64,000 nucleotides of DNA, taken from NCBI GenBank assembly GCA_902529715.1, contig CABZXL010000003.1:26623-90622 (forward strand). The letters run 5' to 3'. The notes below the pieces were generated by a model. That model was not told where the DNA came from. It made no database searches and was given only the letters and a program-made list of their open reading frames with translations. The translations under genes and the position numbers were made by a program. The stretch comes from an uncultured Pelagibacteraceae bacterium (GTDB taxonomy: Bacteria; Pseudomonadota; Alphaproteobacteria; Pelagibacterales; Pelagibacteraceae). This document shows positions 35,516 to 45,229 of this stretch, piece after piece; within the stretch, counting starts at the first letter, position 1, and each line of letters begins with the position of its first letter.

Positions 35516-36019
35516 TTATAAATTGATAATTTCAGATTTATAAATTTTCATTCCTCTAGATAAGTAATTTTTTAACGCGTGTTTGTGATCCAAAGAACAT
35601 GTGTGTACCCACACTCTTTTGGATCCATCATAAAAAGATTTTTTAATTGCTTCTGATAATAAATAAGCACCAAATTTTTTCCCAAAATACTCTTCTAAAA
35701 TCCCAAAATAAGCTATCTCACATTCTAATTTATCCTTATAAAAAATTTGCTCAAAAAATCCCACAAGATCTTCGCTTTGCTTTAGAACATACGTTCTAAC
35801 ATTAGAAGAATTTAAGTAATCAGACCACTTTCTGTCACTCCACACCAGTCTATCGACCCATTTATGTTTTTTTCCTATTTCTTTATAAAAAAATTTGTTT
35901 AATTGAAAATCTGGTGGATTAACTTTATTTAAAATTAGATTGATAGCTGGTTTTTTTGAATCTACTAGCTCATTTATAGATTTAATTTCCAGGTAATTTC
36001 TTTTTATTTGATTGGTCAC
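35516..36019 (-). CDS. GNAT-family acetyltransferase
   Basis: A 167-aa single-domain protein with the GNAT acetyl-CoA site: an AYFGILEEYFGKKFGAYLLSEAI motif-A region near residues 103-125 (strand, then G-x-x-FG-x-x-LL helix), followed by RVWVHTCSLDHKHALKNYLSRGMKIYK near 135-161 containing the family's HA...Y...G segment. The substrate (a protein N-terminus, small metabolite or antibiotic) cannot be inferred. Its start overlaps the HIT gene stop by 4 bases, so it is the last gene of the leftward his-hit run. Confidence 0.85.
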   Translation of the reverse strand: MTNQIKRNYLEIKSINELVDSKKPAINLILNKVNPPDFQLNKFFYKEIGKKHKWVDRLVWSDRKWSDYLNSSNVRTYVLKQSEDLVGFFEQIFYKDKLECEIAYFGILEEYFGKKFGAYLLSEAIKKSFYDGSKRVWVHTCSLDHKHALKNYLSRGMKIYKSEIINL

Positions 36020-36381
36020 TCAACCATTTTTCCAATTTTTTCACCACCAAATAAATGAAAATGAAGATGAGGAACTTCTTGCCCTCCATCTTCACTTATA
36101 TTTGCTAAAGCTCTATAACCTTTTCCAGTATCTACAGAAATACCTAATTTTTTAGCTACAATATTTATCCCTTTAAACAATCCTACCATCTCCCCTGGAG
36201 AAGCATTTTGGCTAAAATCATCAAGATCAATATATTTTCCTTTTGGAATAACTAGTGCATGAATTTTTTTTTGAGGATTTATGTCATGAAAAGATAAAAC
36301 AAAATCATCTTCATAAATTTTTTCACATGGAATTTCACCCCTTAGTATCTTAGCAAAAATATTATTATCGTCGTAACTCAT
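36016..36381 (-). CDS. HIT (histidine triad) family protein
   Basis: A 121-aa HINT-like nucleotide hydrolase/transferase: the N-terminal NIFAKILRGEIPCEKIYEDD region, FHDINPQKKIHALVIPK near 31-47, and the active-site triad HLHFHLFGG near 100-108. HINT proteins hydrolyse adenosine phosphoramidates such as aminoacyl-AMP adducts. It overlaps hisE by 4 bases and the GNAT gene by 4 bases, hence it is translated as part of the his operon. Confidence 0.94.
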   Translation of the reverse strand: MSYDDNNIFAKILRGEIPCEKIYEDDFVLSFHDINPQKKIHALVIPKGKYIDLDDFSQNASPGEMVGLFKGINIVAKKLGISVDTGKGYRALANISEDGGQEVPHLHFHLFGGEKIGKMVE

Positions 36382-36650
36382 TTCTTTCTTTTATTTAATT
36401 CTTCCATTACTTCTTCAATCTTAACATCATTTGCTTCAAGATAAATTATTAAATGATAGAAGACATCTGCAGCTTCATGTATTTTATTAGAATTTTTTTC
36501 TACAGCTTCTATTAATTCATTTATTTCCTCTAAAACTTTTTCTTTGCTTAAAGATTTGTCACTTAAAAGTTTGTTTGTATAAGAACCTTCTATAGGATTA
36601 GTTTTTCTTTCTCTTGCAAGTTTAAAAAGGCTTTCTAATGTGTTTAACAT
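36378..36650 (-). CDS. hisE: Phosphoribosyl-ATP pyrophosphatase
   Basis: A 90-aa all-helical MazG-like enzyme that removes pyrophosphate from phosphoribosyl-ATP, step 2 of histidine synthesis. It shows LARERKTNPIEGSYTNKLL near residues 12-30, the EEINELIEA metal-binding helix near 40-48 with paired acidic residues, and HEAADVFYHLIIYLEAN near 58-74. It is separate from hisI, which is not in this window. One base separates it from hisF. Confidence 0.93.
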   Translation of the reverse strand: MLNTLESLFKLARERKTNPIEGSYTNKLLSDKSLSKEKVLEEINELIEAVEKNSNKIHEAADVFYHLIIYLEANDVKIEEVMEELNKRKK

Positions 36651-36651
36651 A

Positions 36652-37407
36652 CTAAATCCTAACTGGTATTCCTTTAGAGTTCAAATATTCTTTAGCTTCT
36701 TTGACAGAATATTTTCCATAATGAAATATAGATGCAGCCAAAACAGCACTAGCATTTCCTAATTTAATTCCTTCCACTAAGTGATCTAGGTTGCCAACCC
36801 CACCAGAAGCAATAACTGGAATATTTACTTTAGAAGATATTCTAGATGTCAAATCTATATCAAATCCAACTTGAGTTCCGTCTCTATCCATAGAAGTGAC
36901 TAACAACTCTCCCGCTCCACTTTCTTCCATCTTTTTAGCAAATTCTATTGCATCAATTCCTGAATTATTTCTTCCTCCGTGAGTAAAAACTTCCCATTTA
37001 TCTCCATTTTTTTTAGCATCAATTGCAACAACAATACATTGAGATCCAAATTTTTTAGAACTATCAATAACTACTTCTGGATTTTGAACAGCAGCAGTAT
37101 TTATTGAAACTTTATCAGCTCCACAATTTAATAATTTGCTTATATCATTAACACTTCTAACACCTCCTCCAACTGTTAATGGTACAAAACATTTCATTGA
37201 AGTATCTTTAACAACATCATAAATGATATCTCGATTTTCATTTGAAGCAGTAATATCTAAAAAACAAATTTCATCTGCGCCACCATCGCTATAAATTTTA
37301 GCTTGTTCAACTGGATCTCCAGCATCTTTTAAATCAACAAAGTTAATACCTTTAACAACACGACCATTCTTAACATCTAAACAAGGTATTATTCTATTTT
37401 TAAGCAT
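36652..37407 (-). CDS. hisF: Imidazole glycerol phosphate synthase, cyclase subunit
   Basis: A 251-aa TIM barrel: [19 protein letters not shown] at residues 5-23 with the catalytic Asp11, [11 protein letters not shown] near 45-55, [10 protein letters not shown] near 79-88, INTAAVQNP near 101-109, the second catalytic Asp in VAIDAKK near 125-131, and [11 protein letters not shown] near 199-209. It takes ammonia from HisH to form imidazole glycerol phosphate and AICAR. The AICAR feeds PurH. It overlaps hisA by 8 bases. Confidence 0.97.
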   Translation of the reverse strand: MLKNRIIPCLDVKNGRVVKGINFVDLKDAGDPVEQAKIYSDGGADEICFLDITASNENRDIIYDVVKDTSMKCFVPLTVGGGVRSVNDISKLLNCGADKVSINTAAVQNPEVVIDSSKKFGSQCIVVAIDAKKNGDKWEVFTHGGRNNSGIDAIEFAKKMEESGAGELLVTSMDRDGTQVGFDIDLTSRISSKVNIPVIASGGVGNLDHLVEGIKLGNASAVLAASIFHYGKYSVKEAKEYLNSKGIPVRI

Positions 37408-38119
37408 CTACTTCTCTCACTAGTTCTTCTAATTTAATATCTCCATCGTAAATAGCTTTACCAACTATTATACCTTCAATATTTTTTAAACTTTTTGCAT
37501 TTTTAATATCGTCAATTGAAGATACGCCACCAGAAATTATCACTGGACAATTTGATTTATCCGCAATTTTTGCTGTTTCTATAAAATTTGGACTTTGTTT
37601 GGTCCCATCACGATTTATATCAGTATAAATTAATCTACTAACACCATAATCATTTACTTCTTTTAAATAATCTAGAGTTAATTTATTAGAATTTTCCTTC
37701 CATCCAGATACTGATAAATATCCATTTTTAGCATCTAAGCCTAGGGCAATTTTATTTGGAAATTTTTGACAGGCTTCTTTTAAAAAACTTTTATCTTTAA
37801 TAGCTGCACTTCCTAAAATTACTTTTTCAACACCAGCATCGGTATATTTTTGAATACTATCAATACTTCTAACTCCACCTCCTACTTCAATTTTTAAATC
37901 AAATTTTCTGACTATTTCTTGAATAATATCTGAATTAACTGTTTCACCAGTTAGTGCTCCGTCTAAATCAACAATATGTAAATTTTTAAAACCATGATCC
38001 TTATATTTACCAGCCTGTTCAATTGGAGACATTTGATATTCAGTTTTATTATCAAAATCTCCTTTAATTAATCTCACACATTTTTTATCTTTAATATCTA
38101 TGGCTGGAAATATTTTCAT
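37400..38119 (-). CDS. hisA: ProFAR isomerase (HisA)
   Basis: A 239-aa TIM barrel isomerising ProFAR to PRFAR. It begins [20 protein letters not shown] with the catalytic Asp8, then [12 protein letters not shown] near 47-58, [10 protein letters not shown] near 78-87, [14 protein letters not shown] near 125-138 with the second Asp, [14 protein letters not shown] near 161-174, and [10 protein letters not shown] near 197-206. The extra Trp138 and the HisA-type starts separate it from the paralogous HisF. It is co-transcribed with hisH (6-base gap). Confidence 0.97.
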   Translation of the reverse strand: MKIFPAIDIKDKKCVRLIKGDFDNKTEYQMSPIEQAGKYKDHGFKNLHIVDLDGALTGETVNSDIIQEIVRKFDLKIEVGGGVRSIDSIQKYTDAGVEKVILGSAAIKDKSFLKEACQKFPNKIALGLDAKNGYLSVSGWKENSNKLTLDYLKEVNDYGVSRLIYTDINRDGTKQSPNFIETAKIADKSNCPVIISGGVSSIDDIKNAKSLKNIEGIIVGKAIYDGDIKLEELVREVDA

Positions 38120-38125
38120 TTTTTC

Positions 38126-38752
38126 TTATAAATTTATAAAATTATCAATTATTTTAAGTCCTATATTATCACTCTTTTCAGGGTGAAATTGGGTTCCAAA
38201 AATATTTTCTTTCTCAACTGAACAAACAATATTTGATGAATAGTCTGTGGTTGATGATACTACTCTTTTATCTTCAGGAATAATTTCATAACTATGTACG
38301 AAATACATGTGCGAATTATTTTCTATACCTTTAAAAATTTTACTATCCTTAACAATATTTAATTGGTTCCAGCCAATATGAGGAAGTTTGTATTTGCCAT
38401 TTTGATTATCAATTTTTGATACCTTGCCTGATATCCAACCTAAACCTTTTGTTTCTGTTTCTTCATAACCAATATCTGCAAACATTTGTAAACCAACGCA
38501 AATTCCAAGAAGTGGTTTTTTGTTGGTAATTGCAAATTCATTTAAAGTATCAACTAAACCATTGATATTATTCAAAGCATCAACGCAACTCTTAAACGAA
38601 CCCTGTCCTGGTAAAACCACTTTATCGCTAGATTTAATCTTATTTAAATCTGATGTTACTTCGATATGTACTTTATCTTTAGCAACTTCCTTAAAGGAGT
38701 TTATTACAGAGCTAATATTGCCTGAATTATAGTCAACAATTGTGACATTCAT
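38126..38752 (-). CDS. hisH: Imidazole glycerol phosphate synthase, glutamine amidotransferase subunit
   Basis: A 208-aa class I glutaminase: VTIVDYNSGNISSV at residues 3-16, the oxyanion segment LPGQGSF near 47-53, the nucleophile Cys in LGICVGLQMFA near 81-91, and the His-x-Glu of FGTQFHPEKS near 185-194. It supplies ammonia to HisF. It sits 5 bases after hisB in the operon. Confidence 0.97.
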   Translation of the reverse strand: MNVTIVDYNSGNISSVINSFKEVAKDKVHIEVTSDLNKIKSSDKVVLPGQGSFKSCVDALNNINGLVDTLNEFAITNKKPLLGICVGLQMFADIGYEETETKGLGWISGKVSKIDNQNGKYKLPHIGWNQLNIVKDSKIFKGIENNSHMYFVHSYEIIPEDKRVVSSTTDYSSNIVCSVEKENIFGTQFHPEKSDNIGLKIIDNFINL

Positions 38753-38757
38753 TAAAA

Positions 38758-39348
38758 TTATAAAGAACCTTTTGTAGAAGGAATAGTATTTTTATTCCTT
38801 GGATCCATCTCTAATGCAGCTCTTAGTGATCTCGCTAATCCTTTAAAGCAAGACTCAATTATATGGTGGCTGTTATCACCATAAATATTTTCAACATGCA
38901 AAGTAATTCCGGCAGCTTGTGAAAATGCTTGAAACCATTCTTTGAATAGTTCAGTATCCATTTCACCAAGCTTTTCTACTTTAAGCTTAACTTTCCAAAT
39001 TAAATAAGGCCTATTAGATACATCCAATGCAACTCGAGTTAATGTTTCATCCATCGGTATCATTGCATGCGCATATCTTTTAATCCCTATAAATTTCTTT
39101 GAAGCTTTTTTTAAACACTCGCCAATAGCTATACCCGAGTCTTCTGTGGTATGATGTAGATCAATATGGGTGTCTCCTTTGGCTTTAATATTCATATCTA
39201 TAGAGGAGTGCTTTGATAATTGCTCAAGCATATGATCTAAAAATCCTATACCTGTATCAACTTTATACTTGCCTTTGCCATCAATATTTAAATCAACACT
39301 GATACTGGTCTCTTTAGTTTTTCTGCTTATTTTTGCTTTCCTCTTCAT
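38758..39348 (-). CDS. hisB: Imidazoleglycerol-phosphate dehydratase
   Basis: A 196-aa monofunctional dehydratase (no histidinol-phosphatase domain). Motifs for the two manganese sites: [14 protein letters not shown] near 35-48, [17 protein letters not shown] near 61-77, and the C-terminal [16 protein letters not shown] near 160-175. It is the first gene of the leftward hisB-H-A-F-E operon and divergent from hslV with 90 bases between, the typical alphaproteobacterial arrangement. Confidence 0.97.
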   Translation of the reverse strand: MKRKAKISRKTKETSISVDLNIDGKGKYKVDTGIGFLDHMLEQLSKHSSIDMNIKAKGDTHIDLHHTTEDSGIAIGECLKKASKKFIGIKRYAHAMIPMDETLTRVALDVSNRPYLIWKVKLKVEKLGEMDTELFKEWFQAFSQAAGITLHVENIYGDNSHHIIESCFKGLARSLRAALEMDPRNKNTIPSTKGSL

Positions 39349-39438
39349 AATTTAAAAAGGTATATATCTATTATTTAATTATGGCAATAATACTAGACTT
39401 GGTCTTGAACTATTGAATTTAGTATCCATTTATAGGGT

Positions 39439-39954
39439 ATGACAACAATAGTATTAGTTAGAAAAAACAATGAAGTAGTGGTTGCTAGCGATGGGCAAGT
39501 TAGTATGGGAAATACCGTAATAAAAAGCACTGCTAACAAAGTAAGAAAAATTGAGAAAAGAAATGTGATTGCAGGTTTTGCTGGTTCCACAGCAGATGCC
39601 TTAACTTTGTTTGAAAGACTAGAGTCTAAATTAGAAAAACATGCAGGAAATCTTTCAAGGGCTGCTGTCGAGTTAGCTAAAGATTGGAGAACTGATAAAT
39701 ATTTAAGAAGGTTGGAAGCATTAATGGCTGTAGGAGATAAAGAAAAAAGTTTTATAATTTCTGGAACTGGTGATGTTCTTGAACCGGAAGGAAGTGTAAT
39801 TGGAATTGGTTCTGGAGGAAATTATGCATTAGCCTCAGCAAAAGTTTTAATGGATACTAACCTTTCAGCAGAAGAAGTTGCAAAAAAAGCAATTCAGGTA
39901 GCTTCTGAAATTTGTGTATTTACTAATGATAAAATAAGAGTTGAAAAAATATAA
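39439..39954 (+). CDS. hslV: ATP-dependent protease subunit HslV
   Basis: A 171-aa peptidase of the proteasome beta type. The start [11 protein letters not shown] places Thr2 as the N-terminal nucleophile after Met removal; [16 protein letters not shown] (about 14-29) and [17 protein letters not shown] (about 48-64) are the family blocks, followed by [13 protein letters not shown] near 122-134. HslV forms a double hexamer capped by HslU. The stop overlaps the hslU ATG (TAATG). The ATG at 39439 is the right start because the nucleophile must follow directly. Confidence 0.97.
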   Translation: MTTIVLVRKNNEVVVASDGQVSMGNTVIKSTANKVRKIEKRNVIAGFAGSTADALTLFERLESKLEKHAGNLSRAAVELAKDWRTDKYLRRLEALMAVGDKEKSFIISGTGDVLEPEGSVIGIGSGGNYALASAKVLMDTNLSAEEVAKKAIQVASEICVFTNDKIRVEKI

Positions 39955-41318
39955 TGGAAAATTCAAACGTAACACCTTTGGTGCCTAAAGAAAAAACAGA
40001 CAAAAAAGAAATTTTAAATTCTCTTTCACCAAGAGAAATTGTTTCAGAGTTAGACAGATTTGTAGTTGGACAAAAAAATGCAAAAAGAGCAGTAGCAATT
40101 GCCCTTAGAAATAGATGGAGAAGACAAGCATTAACTGGCGAAATGAAAGATGAAGTTTTACCAAAAAATATTTTGATGATGGGTCCAACTGGTGTTGGAA
40201 AAACAGAGATATCTAGAAGACTCTCGAAATTAGCTGAAGCTCCGTTTGTTAAGGTTGAAGCAACTAGATTTACAGAGGTTGGATATGTTGGAAGAGACGT
40301 TGAACAAATAATTAGGGACCTTTTGGAAATAGCTATTGCTATGGAAAAAATAAAAAAAAGAAAAGAAGTACATGCAAAAGCTCAAAAGTTGGCAGAAGAA
40401 AGAGTTTTAGATGCTTTGGTTGGAAGTAAGGCAACTGTTGCTACAAAAGAAAGCTTTAGAAAAAGATTAAGAAATGGAGATTTAGACAATAATGAAATTG
40501 AAATAGATATTAGTGAAACAGGGCAAATGCCTCAGTTTGAAATTCCTGGAATGCCAGGGGCAAATGTTGGAATGATTAATATTTCTGAGATGCTAGGAAA
40601 ATCAATGGGTGGGAAATCAAAAAAGAAAAAAATGTCTGTAAAAGAATCTCATGAAATTTTAATTAATGAAGAATCTGATAAATTAATAGAACAAGATAAA
40701 ATTGTAAAAGCAGCAAAAGATTCTACAGAAAATAATGGAATAGTATTTTTAGATGAAATAGATAAAATTTCAGCTAGAACTGACCGAGTCGGTGGAGATG
40801 TGTCGCGAGAAGGAGTACAAAGAGATCTGCTACCACTTATTGAGGGTACAACTGTTAGCACCAAATACGGAACTATTAAAACAGACCATATTTTATTCAT
40901 AGCTTCGGGTGCTTTTCAGCTAGCAAAACCATCTGATTTACTTCCAGAATTGCAGGGTCGATTACCAATTAGAGTTGAATTGGATGCATTGAACAGTGAA
41001 GATTTTAAAAGAATATTAAAAGAACCAGATAATAGTTTAATAAAACAATACAAAGCTTTGCTTAAAACAGAAAATGTAGATTTAGAATTTTCAGAAGATG
41101 GTATTGATATGATTGCAAATTTAGCTTTTGAAGTAAATTCGAAGGTTGAAAATATTGGTGCAAGAAGATTACATACAATTATTGAAAGAGTTTTGGATGA
41201 TATTAGTTTTACAGCGACAGATAGAGATGGCGAAAAAATAACTATTGATGCTAATTATGTTAAATCAAACCTTGGAGATATAGTAAAGGATACTGATTTA
41301 TCAAAATTTATTCTTTAA
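39954..41318 (+). CDS. hslU: HslU unfoldase
   Basis: A 454-aa AAA+ ATPase that unfolds substrates for HslV. It shows [17 protein letters not shown] near 24-40, Walker [16 protein letters not shown] near 76-90, [16 protein letters not shown] near 97-112, the I-domain insert with [12 protein letters not shown] near 196-207, Walker [12 protein letters not shown] near 263-273, and the HslV-contacting C-terminus ending DLSKFIL. It converges on the Smr gene with an 11-base overlap. Confidence 0.97.
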   Translation: MENSNVTPLVPKEKTDKKEILNSLSPREIVSELDRFVVGQKNAKRAVAIALRNRWRRQALTGEMKDEVLPKNILMMGPTGVGKTEISRRLSKLAEAPFVKVEATRFTEVGYVGRDVEQIIRDLLEIAIAMEKIKKRKEVHAKAQKLAEERVLDALVGSKATVATKESFRKRLRNGDLDNNEIEIDISETGQMPQFEIPGMPGANVGMINISEMLGKSMGGKSKKKKMSVKESHEILINEESDKLIEQDKIVKAAKDSTENNGIVFLDEIDKISARTDRVGGDVSREGVQRDLLPLIEGTTVSTKYGTIKTDHILFIASGAFQLAKPSDLLPELQGRLPIRVELDALNSEDFKRILKEPDNSLIKQYKALLKTENVDLEFSEDGIDMIANLAFEVNSKVENIGARRLHTIIERVLDDISFTATDRDGEKITIDANYVKSNLGDIVKDTDLSKFIL

Positions 41319-41727
41319 ACTTTTTTAAAAAAATATCAAAACTTCCTTTTGATATATCTTCTATGTCGGTTTCTTTTATATCTTTTATAACCCTATTAAG
41401 TTCATAATTAGATTTAATATATTCTGGAACTGAATATTTAAGTATACCAAGACTTTCGGATTGATAAGGATTTTCTTTATTTTTAGATCTTGATCCCTTG
41501 CCAGTTATTACCTTTATTTTTCTTACGTTGTTAGAATAACAGGATAAAATAAATTCATAAATAATTTTATTTGCTTTGTCTAAAGTATATCCATGTAGAT
41601 CTATTGATTTTTCTAATTGTATTTTGTTTTTTTTTTCTTCAAGAAAATCTTTGTTATCTAATTTTTCCTTATTATTAATGAAATTTAACCAATCTTTTTT
41701 ATCTTTATCTGAAATTCTTTTTATCAA
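41308..41727 (-). CDS. Smr-domain protein
   Basis: A 139-aa protein with a charged N-terminus and a C-terminal small-MutS-related domain: [16 protein letters not shown] near residues 41-56 (DLHG motif), then [13 protein letters not shown] near 73-85 (TGKG motif) and a [16 protein letters not shown] end. Smr domains have nuclease activity in several proteins. The only available start is the TTG at 41727, immediately after the TAA of the Tim44-like gene; no in-frame ATG exists before the domain. In related genomes an MltA gene often lies between Tim44-like and Smr genes; it is absent here. Confidence 0.88.
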   Translation of the reverse strand: MIKRISDKDKKDWLNFINNKEKLDNKDFLEEKKNKIQLEKSIDLHGYTLDKANKIIYEFILSCYSNNVRKIKVITGKGSRSKNKENPYQSESLGILKYSVPEYIKSNYELNRVIKDIKETDIEDISKGSFDIFLKKFKE

Positions 41728-42318
41728 TTATGCTTGGGTATCTATTAAAAGCCAATTTGGATTTAATGATTTAATATCTCTAGAAAATTTCCAAGTATCA
41801 TGTACTTTTTTAATTTTTTCAGGATCACCTGAAACAATTTTTTTATCTTTGTCTTTGATACAAGAGATTATTTCACTAACAAAATCAACTGTAACTTCAA
41901 ACATATTATTTTTTTGATTACAATCTTTTATATTTGCAGAATTTACACCAATAAATGTTGTCTCTGAAATCAAACCTTTATTTTTTTTTTCTTTTATCGC
42001 CTCACTAAAACTAGCAAAAACTTTTTTATCTAATAAAGTTTTTATATTTTTAAGGTCGTTAGCTGCAAAATTTGTTACTATAGTTTCATAAGCAATTTTA
42101 GCTCCCTGTAAAAACTCCGCTTTAGCTTTTTCATCAAAATTAGTTTTATCTATTTTCTTTAATTCTTGCTTTTTTTCTGAAAAACCATGAGAAAAAGTTC
42201 CACTAATATCTTCTTCATGGCCAGTTTTTTTTCCTAAAATTCCCCTTAATCTCAAGAAAATAAAGCCTGCAATCATTGCCAAAAGTATTATATCAATATA
42301 TTCAAAACTATAATTCAT
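41728..42318 (-). CDS. Tim44-like domain protein
   Basis: A 196-aa inner-membrane protein: one N-terminal hydrophobic helix (YIDIILLAMIAGFIFLRL near 5-22), a polar linker, and a Tim44-like fold with AEFLQGAKIAYETIVTNFAANDLKNIKTLLDK (FLQGAKIAYETIVTNFAAND near 72-91). Bacterial Tim44-like proteins (TimA) are related to the mitochondrial import-motor subunit and may act near the Sec or membrane-protein machinery. A TTG 14 codons upstream extends the frame, but the ATG at 42318, directly before the anchor, is the better start. Divergent from fxsA. Confidence 0.85.
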   Translation of the reverse strand: MNYSFEYIDIILLAMIAGFIFLRLRGILGKKTGHEEDISGTFSHGFSEKKQELKKIDKTNFDEKAKAEFLQGAKIAYETIVTNFAANDLKNIKTLLDKKVFASFSEAIKEKKNKGLISETTFIGVNSANIKDCNQKNNMFEVTVDFVSEIISCIKDKDKKIVSGDPEKIKKVHDTWKFSRDIKSLNPNWLLIDTQA

Positions 42319-42376
42319 ATGTAAATAATATTTACTATGTTGCTTAATTTCAACTGACAAATTAGACTAAAGACAA

Positions 42377-42781
42377 ATGAACTCAGTAATTTTGTTAATT
42401 TTTATTATACCTGTCATAGAAATTTATCTTTTTATCAAGATAGGATCTCAAATTGGTGCTTTTAATACTATTTCTCTTATAATAATTACGGCTGTAGTAG
42501 GCCTATATTATGCAAAATATGAAGGATTAAATACATTAAGGTCAGCTGTTAGCCAACTAGTAAAAAACGAAATACCTATTAATGAAATAATTTCTGGAGC
42601 AGCTTTGGCTTTTGCTGCATTATTAATGATTTTACCAGGATTTTTAACAGATGTAATTGGACTAATAATAATTTTTCCATGGACAAGAAATATTTTTTTA
42701 AAAAAAATTACTATAAAGAAAAAAAATAATAATAAAAACTTTATTGAAGGAGAATATGAAGATATAGATGATAAAAAATAA
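42377..42781 (+). CDS. fxsA: FxsA family membrane protein
   Basis: A 134-aa protein with the FxsA layout: a hydrophobic start IFIIPVIEIYLFIKIGSQIG near 8-27, a second helix near 31-45, the YEGLNTLRSA segment near 48-57, and LILPGFLTDVIGLII (LMILPGFLTDVIGLIIIFP near 82-100), then a basic tail ending in acidic residues. FxsA in E. coli affects phage exclusion by F plasmids; the general role is unknown. The tail is Lys/Asn rich, as is common here. It ends overlapping the secB ATG by one base. Confidence 0.9.
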   Translation: MNSVILLIFIIPVIEIYLFIKIGSQIGAFNTISLIIITAVVGLYYAKYEGLNTLRSAVSQLVKNEIPINEIISGAALAFAALLMILPGFLTDVIGLIIIFPWTRNIFLKKITIKKKNNNKNFIEGEYEDIDDKK

Positions 42782-43203
42782 TGTCAGAAAAATTTAAAAT
42801 TTATTCAGAATTCATAAAAGATTTATCAAGTGAAACGAAAGATTTGGAAACTTATTTATATGTTAAAGAATATTTAAAAAATTATAACTTAAATATTGAA
42901 ATTTCATCAAAACCATTAAAAAACAGATTTATAGAAGTAAATACAAAATTAACATATGTTGATAATAGTGAGTCTAAAAGTAAGGCATTTTTTGAAATCA
43001 TATATGCAACTATCGTAAAAATTGATGAACAAATTAATGATAGGAAAATAATAGAAAAAATTATTTTGTGTGAAGTTCAAAATAAAATTTACAATAATTT
43101 AGAAAAAGTATTCATTAATTTGCTAAGAGACTCGGGTTATCCAGGAGCTAAAATTGAGAAAAAAATTGATTTCGAAAAACTTTATAATCAAAAGTTAAGT
43201 TAA
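42781..43203 (+). CDS. secB: Protein-export chaperone SecB
   Basis: A 140-aa protein matching SecB in size and pattern: FIKDLSSETKDLE near residues 11-23 (the FIKDLSFE-like motif), alternating strands with FFEIIYATIVKID near 71-83, and a C-terminal FINLLRDSGYPG near 107-118 that stands for the usual RDGGFPP region. It is more divergent than typical SecB. It keeps preproteins unfolded for SecA. Position next to dnaQ and fxsA is the standard alphaproteobacterial origin-proximal order. It converges on dnaQ with a 4-base overlap. Confidence 0.87.
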   Translation: MSEKFKIYSEFIKDLSSETKDLETYLYVKEYLKNYNLNIEISSKPLKNRFIEVNTKLTYVDNSESKSKAFFEIIYATIVKIDEQINDRKIIEKIILCEVQNKIYNNLEKVFINLLRDSGYPGAKIEKKIDFEKLYNQKLS

Positions 43204-43868
43204 AAAAAATTTTTTTTAAGATTATTTTTTAGAAATTCATTATGTAATTTAATTTCTTCAGAAGTTGGTTCAACAATTTTTTTAAAATAATTGTTTGTCT
43301 TATTTAATTTTTTATAAATTAAATTTTGATTTGTTTGAGCAAAATTTAATTTTGGTTCTTTTTGATCAATTAAATTGATATAAACTTTAGTTAATAATTC
43401 ACAGTCAATTAATGCATTATGTTTTTCTCTTTTTGAATTATCAATCCTGTACCTTTTGCACAAAGCATCAAGACTTATTTGAGAACCAGGGTATTTATCT
43501 CTTGCTATCTCGAGTGTATCAACAACATTTTCCTTTTCTATTATTTTTTTTCCTGCAATTTTTAGTTCGTTGTTTAAATGTGAAATATCAAACTCAGCAT
43601 TATGAATAATAAGTTTTTTATCTTTTATAAATAAAAGAAATTCATCTGCTACTTCAAAAAACTTTTTTTTATCTGCTAAAAATTGATCTGTATAACCATG
43701 GACGTCGAGAGCATTTTGAGAAACTTTTCTTTCAGGATTTAAATAACAGTGAAAATTATTAGATGTAGGAATTAAATTATCAAGCTCGATGCAGCCTATT
43801 TCAACAATTCTATGACCATCTTTTACTGATAAACCCGTTGTTTCTGTATCTAATATAATTTCTTTCAT
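43200..43868 (-). CDS. dnaQ: DNA polymerase III epsilon subunit (proofreading exonuclease)
   Basis: A 222-aa DEDDh exonuclease: ILDTETTGLSVKDGHRIVEIGCIEL at about residues 5-29 (DTET with Asp7 and Glu9), HNAEFDISHLN near 94-104, and REKHNALIDCELL near 146-158 with the catalytic His and Asp. The C-terminal extension should contact the polymerase alpha subunit. It overlaps coaE by 4 bases, the last gene of the leftward operon that begins at the predicted origin. Confidence 0.95.
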   Translation of the reverse strand: MKEIILDTETTGLSVKDGHRIVEIGCIELDNLIPTSNNFHCYLNPERKVSQNALDVHGYTDQFLADKKKFFEVADEFLLFIKDKKLIIHNAEFDISHLNNELKIAGKKIIEKENVVDTLEIARDKYPGSQISLDALCKRYRIDNSKREKHNALIDCELLTKVYINLIDQKEPKLNFAQTNQNLIYKKLNKTNNYFKKIVEPTSEEIKLHNEFLKNNLKKNFF

Positions 43869-44440
43869 TTATATAAAATTTTATTTTTTAGTATTCTAAC
43901 ATTTTTTTTGACCGATTTCTCTCTAAAATCATTTTTTATTATATAATCAGATTTTTTCTTTTTAATTTTCAAAGGAAGTTGAAATTTTTTTAATATGTTA
44001 ATTATTTTAATATTATAATTTTTTCTTTTTTTAAGATTTTTAACAATCTCTTTTTTTTTTGCATCAACAAAAACAAGAATAAAATCTTTTTTTTTTATTT
44101 TATTTTCCAAAAGTAGGGGAATATCTAAAACAACTATTTTCTTTTTTTTGTTTTTATTAATAAATTTATTCATTCTATCACGTACAATAGGATGCACTAT
44201 TTTATTTATTTTTTTTAAATTTTTTTTATTTAATAATATTAATTTAAAAATTTCTTTTTTATTTACTGGAAATGAAAATATATGATTTGGAAAATTTTTT
44301 TTTAATATTTTAAAACAATTTTTATTATTTTTATATATTTTGGTTACTTCTACATCGGCATTAAATACAGGAAAGCCAAATTGATTTGCTACAAACGTTT
44401 TTCCGGACCCAATATCTCCTAAAATACCTATTTTAATCAT
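43865..44440 (-). CDS. coaE: Dephospho-CoA kinase
   Basis: A 191-aa P-loop kinase for the last step of CoA synthesis. It starts IKIGILGDIGSGKTFVA with the P-loop at about 8-15, then FPVFNADVEVTKIY near 23-36, NKIVHPIVRDRM near 79-90, and IVVLDIPLLLENK near 102-114. The middle and C-terminus are exceptionally rich in Lys, Asn and Ile (runs such as NKNKKKK), an extreme of the AT bias, yet all motifs remain. One base separates it from aroE. Confidence 0.93.
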   Translation of the reverse strand: MIKIGILGDIGSGKTFVANQFGFPVFNADVEVTKIYKNNKNCFKILKKNFPNHIFSFPVNKKEIFKLILLNKKNLKKINKIVHPIVRDRMNKFINKNKKKKIVVLDIPLLLENKIKKKDFILVFVDAKKKEIVKNLKKRKNYNIKIINILKKFQLPLKIKKKKSDYIIKNDFREKSVKKNVRILKNKILYK

Positions 44441-45229
44441 TTAAATTAATTTTATTGTTTCATCATCTATTTCTGGCATCAATTTATGCCAAATAGTAAA
44501 CGCTTGATGAGCTTGATAAATAAACATCATTTTCCCATTTTCTGTTTTATTCCCAAACAACTTTGCTCTCTTTAAAAAAAGAGTTTCTTTTGGATTATAA
44601 ATTACATCATAAAAGTACTTATCTGGGCCATTTGCAGAATAATCAAAATTTAAACCATCTTCGTTTTTTAAACCAACGCTTGTAGCATTTATAATCATGT
44701 CGAAATCTATTCTTTCTCCCCACTCAACTATTTCAAGATCTTTAAATAAATTTTTTAAACTCTCTGCTTTTTGCTTAGTTCTATTGCTTAATGTAATTTT
44801 TGAAACTTTCATTTTTCTAAGAGCATAAATAATTGAGGGAGCCACACCCCCTGCACCTAATACAAATATTTTCTTGTTAGTAAGATTATATTTGGCATAT
44901 TTAATTGCCAGTTCAAATCCAGCTATATCTGTATTGTGACCAATTGTAATTCCATTTTGTAAATAAATTGTGTTAACAGATTGTGTATCTTTTGCTTCTG
45001 GACTTAATTCATCTAAAAACTGAATTACAGCTTTTTTAAATGGTACAGTAACATTAATACCATTTATTTTTTCTTCTTTAACTTCAGAAATGATTTTTTT
45101 TAACTCATTCTCATCAAGCTTTTTTTTATCGTAAACAGCATTAATATTATTTTTTTTTATCCAAAAATTGTGTAATTTTGGTGATAGAGAGTGTTGAATT
45201 GGATTCCCTATAACTAAAAATTTTTTCAT
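44441..45229 (-). CDS. aroE: Shikimate dehydrogenase
   Basis: A 262-aa NADPH-dependent enzyme reducing 3-dehydroshikimate in aromatic amino-acid synthesis. Motifs: VIGNPIQHSLSPKLHN at residues 5-20, INGINVTVPFKKAV near 54-67 with catalytic Lys, NTDIAGFELA near 99-108, the nucleotide loop VLGAGGVAPSII near 123-134, and LSNRTKQKAESL near 148-159. The start is coupled to the 52-aa upstream gene by an ATGA overlap. Confidence 0.96.
   Translation of the reverse strand: MKKFLVIGNPIQHSLSPKLHNFWIKKNNINAVYDKKKLDENELKKIISEVKEEKINGINVTVPFKKAVIQFLDELSPEAKDTQSVNTIYLQNGITIGHNTDIAGFELAIKYAKYNLTNKKIFVLGAGGVAPSIIYALRKMKVSKITLSNRTKQKAESLKNLFKDLEIVEWGERIDFDMIINATSVGLKNEDGLNFDYSANGPDKYFYDVIYNPKETLFLKRAKLFGNKTENGKMMFIYQAHQAFTIWHKLMPEIDDETIKLI

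Noticed and set aside
42319-42360. TTG-extended start of the Tim44-like protein
   Set aside because: It adds 14 polar residues before the membrane anchor; the ATG at 42318 gives the normal family start.
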